A DNA stretch of 64,000 nt from Streptomyces sp. Tu6071 (GCF_000213055.1 NZ_CM001165.1:6627445-6691444), one strand, 5' to 3'. Numbered from the stretch's first letter, positions 26,201 to 33,687 are shown. Numbers and translations: made by a program. The notes: a model not told the origin generated them from the sequence alone.

Positions 26201-26913
26201 TCGGCGTCGCGGCCGAACTCCCGCCCACCCCGGGACTGCTGCCGCGCAAGGTGCGGGCGGGCACGGCGGACATGACGGCGGGCCCCGCGCTGAGCCGCGA
26301 GGACGTCACCGCCGCGATCGAGGTCGGCATCGAGACCGCCCGCGACCTCGTCGCGGCGGGCAACAAGGCGCTCCTGACCGGCGAGATGGGCATCGCCAAC
26401 ACGACCGCGTCGGCCGCCCTCATCTCCGTCTTCACCGGCACCGACCCGGCCGAGGTCACCGGGCGCGGCACCGGCATCAACGACGAGATGCACGCCCACA
26501 AGATCGACGTCATCCGTCGCGCGCTCGACCTGCACCGCCCCGATCCCGCCGACCCCGTCGGGGTGCTCGCGGCGGTCGGCGGGCTCGAACACGCGGCCAT
26601 GGCGGGGCTCCTCCTCGGCGGCGCCTCGCTGCGCACCCCGGTCATCCTCGACGGCGTGAGCGCGGGAGCGGCGGCCCTCGTCGCCCGTGCGATCGCCCCC
26701 GAGGTCCTGGCCGCGTGCATCGCGGGCCACCGCAGCGCCGAACCGGGCCACGTCGCGGCCCTCAACAGCCTCGGCCTGCGGCCCCTCGTCGACCTCGACC
26801 TCCGCCTCGGCGAGGGCACGGGCGCCCTCCTCGCCCTCCCCCTCGTCCAGAGCGCGGCCCGCGCGATGCACGAGGTGGCCACCTTCGACTCGGCGGGCGT
26901 CACCGAGAAGTAG
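23266..26913 (+). CDS. BluB-CobT fusion with long disordered N-terminus
   Basis: A 1215-residue protein. Residues 1-645 are low-complexity Ala/Pro/Glu/Val sequence with no visible fold and many EAP/PAE repeats. Residues about 646-860 are BluB-like (RRDIRNGFRSDPIPHEVL, then SVGHSQPWDFVVIRS), the nitroreductase-fold enzyme making 5,6-dimethylbenzimidazole from FMN. Residues about 870-1215 are CobT (RMTKPPGALGMLE, then FAGDHGVHAQGVTAWP), with the catalytic Glu near 1183 in LGEGTGAL, activating the base to its riboside phosphate. Joining both gives direct hand-off for the cobalamin lower ligand. ATG with GAGGGG nearby. Confidence 0.9.
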   Translation: MTDTGKGPAEGQPQAAAQPGPYPYQGYAAAPAEDDDLLFMPGAQGAWTEAQPVLAQPVQAAYQGPGTEQSAQGSYGAGLPGAEVAGGYAEAAPVAEAVARTVPVAPLPKPAPVPPVPVAVPVAPLEQPLQDAVAPTPELDGQGYAEGFAAPAFEAQAVEVPAAEAAVEDQAAQGPADAAQVAEGQETPAVADAPAQPHAPEPHETDGRDSGAVDLSAVRATATPARAQTPQRRPLHMGPALPDPRNSPVRTLADRGPAAPRPEYATTHSGTGWTTVPAQPPAPAPVAPDVTEWQPAAGTAPAPETDEAVRVAPAVEPQEVPAEAPEAAAVAEAEQVAEAEQAAAPEAVAEPDALAEPAPDAEAEAVPVPEAAAAAAGPDAVVEEAGEAEQAAEPTPEAEPAPLAAEPPVAETPAEAPAEPEPVVTIPAQQAGPVAPAEASEPAGAPVSGEAPVTAGTPVPGEAAAPVEAPDAPAPADASAPAERPAAEQPAPAEQPAAAEPEPVAAPEESVALPEPPVAEPAAEETPAAHVMTPPAPLPHLPGTPVGAAHWPSPAGAVGEQDPEDVPEVAQDEQSPSDGATAPEAGTTEAAAPEATAPEAAAPDGTAPIEAAPATEPPADSPAPSGAASAPVPPQAPAGPPAPGYDEAEREAVLRVMRERRDIRNGFRSDPIPHEVLLRVLEAAHTAPSVGHSQPWDFVVIRSEETRRAMHELAEKQRDAYAASLPKGRAKQFRELKIEAILDTPVNIVVTADPTRGGRHTLGRHTQPQMAPYSSALAVENLWLAARAEGLGVGWVSFFDEREMVRALGLPEHLEVVAYLCVGYVDEFPDEPELMQAGWSKRRPLSWVVHEETYGRRVLPGAEPADLLTETVRRIRPLDAKALGEAWERQKRMTKPPGALGMLEIISAQLSGLSRTSPPPIPEPAAVAIFAGDHGVHAQGVTAWPQEVTAQMVANFLGGGAVCNAFAKQVGAEVCVVDVGVAAELPPTPGLLPRKVRAGTADMTAGPALSREDVTAAIEVGIETARDLVAAGNKALLTGEMGIANTTASAALISVFTGTDPAEVTGRGTGINDEMHAHKIDVIRRALDLHRPDPADPVGVLAAVGGLEHAAMAGLLLGGASLRTPVILDGVSAGAAALVARAIAPEVLAACIAGHRSAEPGHVAALNSLGLRPLVDLDLRLGEGTGALLALPLVQSAARAMHEVATFDSAGVTEK

Positions 26914-27039
26914 CCCTCCGGGGGCGGAGCGGGAGGCACCCGCCCGCCCCCGGGAACAGCGCGGGTCCACCCCGTAAACTTGCCCCCTGCGGAGCGAAGC
27001 CGCACCGCCTCCCCCCGCCCCGCAAGGAGCCGCTCCGCC

Positions 27040-28272
27040 ATGCCCTCCCCGGCCACCCACCCCGCCTACCCCGCGGGACTCCGCCTCGCGGGCCGCAAGG
27101 TCGTCGTCCTCGGCGGCGGCCAGGTGGCTCAGCGCAGGCTCCCCGCCCTGCTCACCGCGGGTGCCGACGTCCTCCTCGTCTCGCCCTCGGCGACGGCGTC
27201 CGTCGAGGCCATGGCCACGGCGGGGGAGCTTCGCTGGGAGCGCCGCCCCTACCGCGCGGGCGACCTCGAAGGCGCCTGGTACGCGATCGTCGCGACCGAC
27301 GACGCGGACGCCAACCACGCCGCGTCCGCCGAGGCCGAGGAGCGCCGCGTGTGGTGCGTACGCAGCGACGACGCCGACGCGGCGAGCGCCTGGACCCCCG
27401 CGAGCGGGCACAGCGCCGGCGTCACCGTCGCCGTCCTCACCACCGAGCCCGCCGAGCGCGACCCCCGGCGCACCGCCGCCGTGCGCGACTCCCTCCTGCG
27501 CGCGCTCGACGAAGGCCGCGTCGCGGTGCCCCGGCAGGCGGGCGGCGAGAGCCCCAGGGTCGCGCTCGTCGGCGGCGGACCCGGGGACCCCGACCTCATC
27601 ACCGTGCGGGGACGCCGCCTCCTCGCCGAGGCCGACGTCGTCATCGCCGACCGCCTCGGGCCCCGCGACCTCCTCGCCGAACTCCCGCCGCACGTCGAGG
27701 TCATCGACGCGGCGAAGATCCCGTACGGGCGCGCGATGGCGCAGGAGGCGATCAACGAGGCGCTCATCACGCACGCCAAGGAGGGGAAGACCGTCGTGCG
27801 GCTCAAGGGCGGCGACCCCTTCGTCTTCGGGCGTGGCATGGAGGAGGCCCAGGCCCTCGCGGCGGCCGGCATCCCCTGCACCGTCGTCCCCGGCATCTCC
27901 AGCTCGGTCAGCGTCCCCGCCGCCGCGGGCATCCCCGTCACACACCGGGGCGTCGCGCACGAGTTCACCGTGGTCAGCGGCCACGTCGCGCCCGACGACC
28001 CGCGTTCGCTGGTCGACTGGCCCGCGCTCGCCCGGCTGCGCGGCACGCTCGTGATCCTCATGGGGGTCGACAAGCTCGGCGCGATAGCCGAGGCCCTCGT
28101 CCGCCACGGCCGCGACCCCGAGACCCCCGTCGCCCTGATCCAGGAGGGCACCACGGCCGCCCAGCGGCGCGTCGACGCACGCCTCGAAACCGCGGCCGAG
28201 ACCGCCCGCGCGCACGACGTACGCCCCCCGGCCGTCATCGTCGTCGGCGCCGTCGCCGCCCTGGGCGCCTGA
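27040..28272 (+). CDS. cobA: Uroporphyrinogen-III C-methyltransferase fused to siroheme-synthase-like domain
   Basis: A 410-residue bifunctional protein. Residues 1-150 resemble the NAD-dependent precorrin-2 dehydrogenase/ferrochelatase half of CysG (VVVLGGGQVAQRRLPALL). Residues from about 172 onward are SUMT (VALVGGGPGDPDLITVRG, then VRLKGGDPFVFGRGMEE and VPGISSSVSVPAAAGIPVTHRG). SUMT methylates C2 and C7 of uroporphyrinogen III, entering cobalamin and siroheme synthesis. ATG at 27040 with AAGGAG at 27024-27029. A TAAACT (26975-26980) may be its -10. CysG-type names would fit equally. Confidence 0.9.
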   Translation: MPSPATHPAYPAGLRLAGRKVVVLGGGQVAQRRLPALLTAGADVLLVSPSATASVEAMATAGELRWERRPYRAGDLEGAWYAIVATDDADANHAASAEAEERRVWCVRSDDADAASAWTPASGHSAGVTVAVLTTEPAERDPRRTAAVRDSLLRALDEGRVAVPRQAGGESPRVALVGGGPGDPDLITVRGRRLLAEADVVIADRLGPRDLLAELPPHVEVIDAAKIPYGRAMAQEAINEALITHAKEGKTVVRLKGGDPFVFGRGMEEAQALAAAGIPCTVVPGISSSVSVPAAAGIPVTHRGVAHEFTVVSGHVAPDDPRSLVDWPALARLRGTLVILMGVDKLGAIAEALVRHGRDPETPVALIQEGTTAAQRRVDARLETAAETARAHDVRPPAVIVVGAVAALGA

Positions 28273-28319
28273 CCGGCGGGCCCGCAGAACTCCGTACGCA
28301 CGACCCGAGGCGGCACACC

Positions 28320-29141
28320 GTGGCAGTACCCGAACGCGTCGACGACCCGGCGGACCCCCGGCTCGGCGACTACACCTCGCTCACCGACGTCCAGTTGCGC
28401 CGCCGCCGCGAGCCGGAGGAAGGGCTCTTCATCGCGGAGGGCGAGAAGGTCGTGCGCCGCGCCCTGGACTCCGGGCACGGCATGCGCTCCATGCTGCTCA
28501 CGGAGAAGTGGCTGCCCGCCATGGCCGACGTGATCGAGGCGAGCGAGGCGCCCGTCTACCTCGTGAGCCCCGAGACGGCCGAGCGGGTCACCGGCTACCA
28601 CGTCCACCGCGGCGCCCTCGCCTCACTGCACCGCACCCCGCTGCCCGCGCCCGCCGACGTCCTCGCGGGGGCGCGCCGCGTCGCCGTCTTCGAGGACCTC
28701 GTCGACCACGCGAACCTCGGCGCCGCCTTCCGCAACGCGGCGGCCCTCGGCGTCGACGCCGCCCTCCTCACCCCGCGCTGCGCCGACCCCCTCTACCGCC
28801 GCGCCGTGAAGGTCTCGATGGGCGCCGTCTTCTCCCTCCCGTACGCGCGCCTGGAGCACTGGCCGGCGGACGCGGACACGATCAAGCAGGCCGGTTTCAC
28901 CCTCGCCGCCTTCTGCCTCTCGGACCGCTCCCTGACCCTCGACGCCCTCGTCGCCCGCGAGGACCCCCGCCTCGCGCTCCTCTTCGGCAGCGAGGGCCCG
29001 GGACTCACCCCGGCCGCGCTCACCGCCGCCGACCTGCACGTCCGCATCCCGATGCAGGCGGGCATCGACTCCCTCAACGTCGCGGCGGCGACAGCGGTGG
29101 TCTTCTACGCGACGCGGAAGAACGGCCCCTCCGGCGTCTGA
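28320..29141 (+). CDS. SpoU/TrmH-type rRNA or tRNA 2'-O-methyltransferase
   Basis: A 273-residue SPOUT methyltransferase with an N-terminal substrate-binding domain (EEGLFIAEGEKVVRRAL). The C-terminal knot has FEDLVDHANLGAAFRNAAALG (motif 1), LLFGSEGPGL (motif 2) and IPMQAGIDSLNVAAATAV (motif 3). The target nucleotide is unknown. The GTG start follows CGAGG. The last 11 codons begin a 33-base tandem repeat that continues past the stop. Confidence 0.9.
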   Translation: MAVPERVDDPADPRLGDYTSLTDVQLRRRREPEEGLFIAEGEKVVRRALDSGHGMRSMLLTEKWLPAMADVIEASEAPVYLVSPETAERVTGYHVHRGALASLHRTPLPAPADVLAGARRVAVFEDLVDHANLGAAFRNAAALGVDAALLTPRCADPLYRRAVKVSMGAVFSLPYARLEHWPADADTIKQAGFTLAAFCLSDRSLTLDALVAREDPRLALLFGSEGPGLTPAALTAADLHVRIPMQAGIDSLNVAAATAVVFYATRKNGPSGV

Positions 29142-29208
29142 GCGACGCGGAAGAACGACCCCTGCGGCGTCTGAGCGACGCGGCGGAACGGCCCCTGCGG
29201 CGTCCGAG
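29111..29208 (+). repeat. 33-base tandem repeat, three copies, crossing a stop codon
   Basis: A 33-base unit starting GACGCGGAAGAACGGCCCC spans 29111-29143 and includes the stop of the methyltransferase gene (29139-29141). It repeats at 29144-29176 and, less exactly, at 29177-29208. Unit length is a multiple of three and copies 1 and 2 differ at only two positions, so the duplication is recent. Confidence 0.8.
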
Positions 29209-29257
29209 ACGCGGGGCACGGAACGAAGCCGCGCGGATCAGCCCGTGAGGGGCTTCC

Positions 29258-30598
29258 TCACGCCAGCCCCTGAACGAGCATGATCCCCAGCGCCACGATC
29301 AGCGTGACCACGCAGAACACCACGATCCGCTGCCGCAGCAGCCGCGGATTGGCGGGCCGCCGCCCCGTCCCCGTGCGGGCGCCGGTCCGAGCGGTGCCGC
29401 CGGTCCGGGAGGCCGCCGGTCGCCGCTGCCCGCCCGTGGCGCGCGGCGGGCGACCCGCCACGGGGCTCCGCTCGGCGCCCTGCGAAGGACGTGTCTCGGG
29501 GCCGCCGCCCTGCGTGCCGGGGCCGGGACGCCGCGCCCCGCGCCCCGCGCCGGTGCCACCCGGCTGCGGGCGTCCCTCCCGTGCGGGGGCGGGCCGCTCG
29601 CCGCGCGGCTGGGCCTGCGCGGGGGCCGCCGTCTCCGGCCTGCGGCGCCCGCGCGGCGCCGGGGTCACCGGGCGCTGCTGCGTCGCCTGCTCGGCGTACT
29701 GCTCGGCGAGCCGCCCCGTGGGCCGCTCGATCACCTCGCGCTGACCCGGGCCGCGCGTGCTGCCGGGGTGCTGCGTCTCGCGCGCGGCGATCTCCTTGAG
29801 CCGCAGCGAGAGCTGCAGCGTGCTCGGGCGCTCCTCGGGGTCCTTCGCGAGGCAGGCCCGCACGAGGGGCGCGAGAGCGTCGGGGACGCCGCGCAGGTGG
29901 GCCTCCTCGTGCACGACCCGGTAGAGCATGACCTCCGAGCTGCCGTGCCCGAAGGGGGAGTCGCCGGTGGCCGCGTAGGAGAGCGTCGCGCCGAGCGCGA
30001 AGACGTCCGTCGCGGGCGTGACCGCCGCGCCGCGTACCTGCTCGGGCGCGAGGAAGCCGGGCGAGCCGACCGCCGTGCCGACGTGCGTGAGGGTGCTCGC
30101 CCCGGTCGCCCAGGCGATCCCGAAGTCGATGATGCGGGGGCCCTTGGGCGAGAGCAGGATGTTGGAGGGCTTGAGGTCGCGGTGCACGACCCCCGCCTCG
30201 TGCACCGCGACGAGCCCCTCCGAGAGAGCGGCGCCCACGGAAGCCACCTCGGCGGCCGTCAGCGGGCCCTCCTCGGCCACCTTGTCGTGCAAGGAGGGGC
30301 CGGGTACGTACTGCGTGGCGAACCAGGGCCGCTCGGCCTCCAGGTCCGCCGCCACGAGCCGTGCCGTACAGCCTCCGCGAATACGCCGGGCCGCCGAGAC
30401 CTCACGGGCGAAACGCGAGCGGAACTCCTGGTCCTCCGCCAGATCCGGGCGGATGACCTTCAGCGCGACGCGCTGGCCCTTGCGATCGGAGCCCAGGTAG
30501 ACGACGCCCATCCCGCCCGCGCCGAGTCGCCGGTGAAGCCTGAACGAGCCGACGACACGCGGGTCCTCGCGCCGGAGCCGCATCATCGTCATGTCCAT
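29258..30598 (-). CDS. Membrane-anchored serine/threonine protein kinase
   Basis: A 446-residue Hanks-type kinase. The kinase domain (about 20-275) has the glycine loop RRLGAGGMGVVYLG at 23-36, K47 in ALKVI, HRDLKPSN with D141 and the DFG Asp at 158, plus the activation-loop GSPGFLAPEQ. A Pro/Arg/Gly-rich juxtamembrane segment follows (about 280-420), then one helix at 425-443 and a three-residue outer tail. No PASTA or other outside sensor domain is present. ATG start. Substrates are unknown. Confidence 0.92.
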   Translation of the reverse strand: MDMTMMRLRREDPRVVGSFRLHRRLGAGGMGVVYLGSDRKGQRVALKVIRPDLAEDQEFRSRFAREVSAARRIRGGCTARLVAADLEAERPWFATQYVPGPSLHDKVAEEGPLTAAEVASVGAALSEGLVAVHEAGVVHRDLKPSNILLSPKGPRIIDFGIAWATGASTLTHVGTAVGSPGFLAPEQVRGAAVTPATDVFALGATLSYAATGDSPFGHGSSEVMLYRVVHEEAHLRGVPDALAPLVRACLAKDPEERPSTLQLSLRLKEIAARETQHPGSTRGPGQREVIERPTGRLAEQYAEQATQQRPVTPAPRGRRRPETAAPAQAQPRGERPAPAREGRPQPGGTGAGRGARRPGPGTQGGGPETRPSQGAERSPVAGRPPRATGGQRRPAASRTGGTARTGARTGTGRRPANPRLLRQRIVVFCVVTLIVALGIMLVQGLA

Positions 30599-31127
30599 CC
30601 CCGCTGCCCGTTACTGCTGACGAGCCACAGCTTACGTTTCCCCGCGCCGGTGCGCGCTGAGGCCGCGCCCTCCGTGACCGAACGATTGTCTTCGCGGGAC
30701 GCGGTGGTGAAAGACGCTCAGCGTGACACTCCTTCACTCGCCCGGCCGCATCCCCCTTTTCGCCCAATTCCCGCAGGCTGCGGGCCTTTTCACCGCTTAC
30801 GGGGAGGGGCGCACGCCCCTGCGGGACCGCCGCCCCACCCGCCCCCGCGAGCGCCCCGTGCCCCGCCCGCCCCCTCCGGAACGACCCCTTCCGTCCGTGA
30901 CCCACATCACGGTCCTCAGGGGAGTCCCCGAGAGGATCTCCACCCAGGGGAGTAGGGGACCGCTCCGCCGTCCTCCTGGGGGAGGCCAGGCATTCGGTAC
31001 GAGGGCATGACGACCCCCTCTGTCCCCGGGGGCGAGGATGGAGGCACAGCGACGGGAGCGCCACCCACCCCCCGAGGTCACGCGCCCGTCGCTCCCTCGA
31101 CCGACACCTTCGGCAGGAGAAGGACCG
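30599..31127. promoter_or_regulatory. Divergent control region with Crp-like site
   Basis: A 529-base gap between the divergent kinase and small membrane-protein genes. GTGA (30897-30900) and TCAC (30907-30910) form GTGA-N6-TCAC, the core of a Crp/FNR-type site. A minus-strand TAAGCT (30629-30634) about 31 bases before the kinase start could be its -10. No gene-like frame was found in the rest. Confidence 0.4.
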
Positions 31128-31295
31128 ATGGCCACGACCGTGCCTGAAGCACCCCGTGCACGCACGCGCCCCGCGCGCCGCCACCCCCTGGTGGCCGCCG
31201 CCATCGTCCTTCCCCTGGCAGCCCTGCTCGTGGTCGTCTTCGGCGGCTGGGAAGCAGTGGTCCTCCAGGCGTCGTCCGTGGGCATGATGCCGTGA
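31128..31295 (+). CDS. 55-residue single-helix membrane protein
   Basis: MATTVPEAPRART and an Arg-rich stretch lead into one hydrophobic helix (about 22-42, LVAAAIVLPLAALLVVVFGGW), then EAVVLQASSVGMMP. A positively charged N-terminus suggests an N-in orientation. Start is ATG with GGAGAAGG at 31115-31122. The function is unknown. It may be downstream of the Crp-like site and is followed by a very strong terminator, so it appears to be a self-contained transcription unit. Confidence 0.65.
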   Translation: MATTVPEAPRARTRPARRHPLVAAAIVLPLAALLVVVFGGWEAVVLQASSVGMMP

Positions 31296-31391
31296 CGCGC
31301 GGTTAGCGTCACGGGCCCGGAAGAGCGGTCCGGGCGGGGACATCAATGCCCGTGAAACCCCGTGGGGACGGGGGTGCGGCGGACGGCAACA

Positions 31392-31432
31392 GATGCCCGC
31401 GCGGCTGGGGAGCCGCGCGGGCATCATTCTTT
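31392..31432 (+). terminator. Strong intrinsic terminator after the 55-residue gene
   Basis: GATGCCCGCGCGGCT (31392-31406) pairs perfectly with AGCCGCGCGGGCATC (31411-31425) around GGGG, followed by ATTCTTT. This 15-base stem with a U-tract is one of the clearest Rho-independent terminators in the window. Confidence 0.9.
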
Positions 31433-31496
31433 CGCGCCCTGCCCCGTGGTCCCGTGCCCCCGGCCGCCCGCCCGCGCGGAATCCACGGACAGTCCC

Positions 31497-31502
31497 TAGG
31501 CT
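31497..31502 (+). promoter_or_regulatory. -10 element TAGGCT with leaderless GTG
   Basis: TAGGCT lies 7 bases before the GTG at 31510. That GTG opens an 11-codon frame (VYPTTTRPSP, then TGA) whose stop overlaps the GTG at 31539 of the phosphotransferase gene. Confidence 0.5.
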
Positions 31503-31509
31503 CGCAAAC

Positions 31510-31542
31510 GTGTACCCGACCACCACCCGGCCGTCCCCGTGA
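31510..31542 (+). CDS. Possible 10-residue uORF or displaced start of the phosphotransferase
   Basis: GTG-TAC-CCG gives VYPTTTRPSP then TGA, overlapping the downstream GTG (GTGA). Either it is a tiny coupled upstream ORF, or it is the real N-terminus, cut off from the main frame by a one-base change. A -1 shift at the stop would read on as VTAPRPPAHP without a gap. Confidence 0.35.
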   Translation: MYPTTTRPSP

Positions 31543-33329
31543 CCGCCCCCCGGCCCCCCGCCCACCCGGTCCCGCACGGCAAGAGCGAGGCCGGGAACGC
31601 GGCGACCCCCGGCCCCCCGCACGGCCCCCACCCCGAGGAGACGGGCGAGGGCGGCGAGGTGGCCGGCGCGCGAGCGGAATCGGCCGAGGGAACGACGTCG
31701 CACGTCCCGGAGGCCGCACGCTGCGGCGACGCGGGTGAGCCGCGTACGGGGAACGGCGGGCAGCGCACCGGTACGGAGACGCCCCGGGGCGGCGAGAGCG
31801 CCGAGCGGGGGAAGCCGACGACCGGGCGGACGCCCACCGGCAAGAGCTCGCGCCAGGCCGGTGACACGCGGGCACGGCGGAGTGGCCCGCTCTCAGCTCC
31901 GGTGCACGACGGAGAGGTGCGCGGGGACTCGTCGTCCGGCACGAGCGCGCGGGGCGAGAGCCCCGGGGCGGTACCCGGTCGGCAGTCCGGGCCGCCGGGG
32001 ACCGAGGGACCCGCCGCAGGTCCCGCCCCGGCCTCCGCGCGAGTCGGTGAGGGCGCTCCAGGAGCGGCGGAGCCCGCCCGCGAGTCGGCCGGCCCGGCGG
32101 CCGGTACGGGGACGGACACCGCCCCGGTCGCGGGGCGCGGTGCCGCCGGGACCGGGGAGGGCGGCACACCGCTCGCCGGGGGGCTCCTCGCCGGAGCCGG
32201 GCGGTGCGGCGAGGGGAGTGCGCCCCTGCCGGGGAGCCCGGCCGGAGCGGGCGTGCCCGGGGCCGGGCGCGCCGGGGTCGTCGCCGCGCGGCAGCACGAG
32301 GACACCGCGTTCCCCGCGCCGCCGGGTCCCGGGGCGCCCCCCGTTCCCCGTACCGCCGAGGACCTCGTCACCGCCCTGCGCGGACACGCCCGTGCCGTCG
32401 CGCACCGCGCGGAGCGGCCCTGCTCCTGTGCCCGGCGCGCGGGCGCGGGCATCCCGCGTTCCCCCGACGTCGCCGAGCCCGTGCTCGCCGACCGCCCGGA
32501 CGGCACCGTCGTACGGCACGGGGACGTCGTCGCGAAGGCGCACGCCCCCGGCACCCCGCCCGCCGACCTCGGCGCGCGCCTCGCGGTCGCCGCGCACCCC
32601 GCGCTCGCCGGAGTCCTGCTGCCCCCGCTCGGCCCTCTCGTGCACGGCCTGCGCCTGATGAGCTGCTGGCCCCACGGCTCCCCCGTGGACCCGCACGCAC
32701 CCGAACTGGCCCCCTGGGAGGACGCCGCCGTCCTCCTGGCCCGCCTCCACACCGTCGACCCGCTCGCCCTGCCCGGACCGCTGCCCCCCATGCGCGGCCC
32801 GGTGAAGGCGGCCCGCGCCGTCGCGCGGATGCGCGCGGCGGGGCCCCCGCGCGACAGCGGCCTCGTCCTGCGCGCCTGGGCGACGCTGCCCCCCTGGGCC
32901 CGCGGCGAGGTACCGGGGCCCGCCCGCGCGCTGTGCCACGGGGACCTCCACCTGGGGCAGCTCGTGCGCCACCCGGCCCCGCACGGCGCGTGGCGGCTCA
33001 TCGACATCGACGACCTGGGACTCGGCGACCCCGCCTGGGACCTCGCCAGACCCGCCGCCTGGCACGGCTGCGGGCTGCTCTCGGCCGCCGACTGGTCCAC
33101 CTTCCTCGGCGCCTACCGGGCCGCGGGCGGCACCGCGGTGCCGGGTGCGGGCGACCCCTGGGTGCGGCTCGACGTCCCGGCCCGCGCGCTCACGGTGCAG
33201 ACCGCCGCGCTCGCCCTCGCCAAGGCGACCGAGGCGGGCCGTCCGCTGGACGACGCGGAGACCGCCGTCCTCGACGCCTGCGCCCGCATCGCCGGACTGC
33301 CGCCCGCCGGTGCCGGGGGGAACTCCTGA
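31539..33329 (+). CDS. Phosphotransferase (APH-like) with long disordered N-terminus
   Basis: A 596-residue frame. From about residue 270 it is an aminoglycoside phosphotransferase/choline-kinase-like domain, with the Brenner motif LCHGDLHLGQL near 467-477 and metal-binding LIDIDDLGLGDPAWDLARP. Such kinases act on small hydroxylated substrates. The first about 270 residues are Gly/Pro/Glu-rich and featureless, so the true start is uncertain; a start shortly before the domain is possible. The promoter-like TAGGCT lies before a GTG in another frame. Antibiotic resistance should not be assumed. Confidence 0.75.
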   Translation: MTAPRPPAHPVPHGKSEAGNAATPGPPHGPHPEETGEGGEVAGARAESAEGTTSHVPEAARCGDAGEPRTGNGGQRTGTETPRGGESAERGKPTTGRTPTGKSSRQAGDTRARRSGPLSAPVHDGEVRGDSSSGTSARGESPGAVPGRQSGPPGTEGPAAGPAPASARVGEGAPGAAEPARESAGPAAGTGTDTAPVAGRGAAGTGEGGTPLAGGLLAGAGRCGEGSAPLPGSPAGAGVPGAGRAGVVAARQHEDTAFPAPPGPGAPPVPRTAEDLVTALRGHARAVAHRAERPCSCARRAGAGIPRSPDVAEPVLADRPDGTVVRHGDVVAKAHAPGTPPADLGARLAVAAHPALAGVLLPPLGPLVHGLRLMSCWPHGSPVDPHAPELAPWEDAAVLLARLHTVDPLALPGPLPPMRGPVKAARAVARMRAAGPPRDSGLVLRAWATLPPWARGEVPGPARALCHGDLHLGQLVRHPAPHGAWRLIDIDDLGLGDPAWDLARPAAWHGCGLLSAADWSTFLGAYRAAGGTAVPGAGDPWVRLDVPARALTVQTAALALAKATEAGRPLDDAETAVLDACARIAGLPPAGAGGNS

Positions 33330-33414
33330 CCGTGCTCGCGCGTCCTGAGAGGATGAACGAGGACGGCCCGGTGTCCCGGGAAGCCGTCGCGTCAGGCGAG
33401 GAGTTGGAGCCAGG

Positions 33415-33687
33415 ATGCATTGTCCGAAGTGCGGTGCCCCCATGCACACGTACAACCGCAGCGGAGTCCAGATCGAGCAGTGCAGCGGCTGCCGCGGGAT
33501 ATTCCTGGACTACGGCGAGCTGGAGTCGCTGACCCGCATGGAATCGCAGTGGTCGCAGCCGGCCCCGCCGCCGCAGCAGTACCCCTCGGCCCCCGCCGCG
33601 CCCTGGGGCGCCCAGCACCACGGCGGCCACCACGGGCACCACGGGGGCGGTCACCGCGGCTTCGGGCGGATGCTCTTCTCGTCCTGA
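33415..33687 (+). CDS. Zinc-ribbon protein (zf-TFIIB type)
   Basis: A 90-residue protein. Two CxxC knuckles (C3/C6 and C23/C26) in MHCPKCGAPM and QCSGCRGIFLDYGEL match the zf-TFIIB zinc ribbon. A Gln/Pro linker is followed by a His/Gly-rich tail (HHGGHHGHHGGGHRG) that may bind metal. The function is unknown; family members are conserved small actinobacterial proteins. ATG start; the site is weak (CCAGG). It follows the phosphotransferase gene by 85 bases. Confidence 0.8.
   Translation: MHCPKCGAPMHTYNRSGVQIEQCSGCRGIFLDYGELESLTRMESQWSQPAPPPQQYPSAPAAPWGAQHHGGHHGHHGGGHRGFGRMLFSS

Noticed and set aside
21463..28215. A 2250-codon open frame on the minus strand
   Set aside because: It runs antisense through cobL, bluB-cobT and cobA, is Gly/Arg/Asp-rich without domains, and results from GC-rich codon bias. 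The plus-strand genes have clear families.
30402..31703. 433-codon minus-strand frame extending the kinase gene
   Set aside because: It is in a different frame from the kinase, rich in Arg/Gly, and crosses the 55-residue gene and its terminator.
31539..33329. Aminoglycoside resistance gene
   Set aside because: The Brenner motif shows only the general APH-like fold; many actinobacterial members act on other substrates and nothing here indicates an antibiotic.
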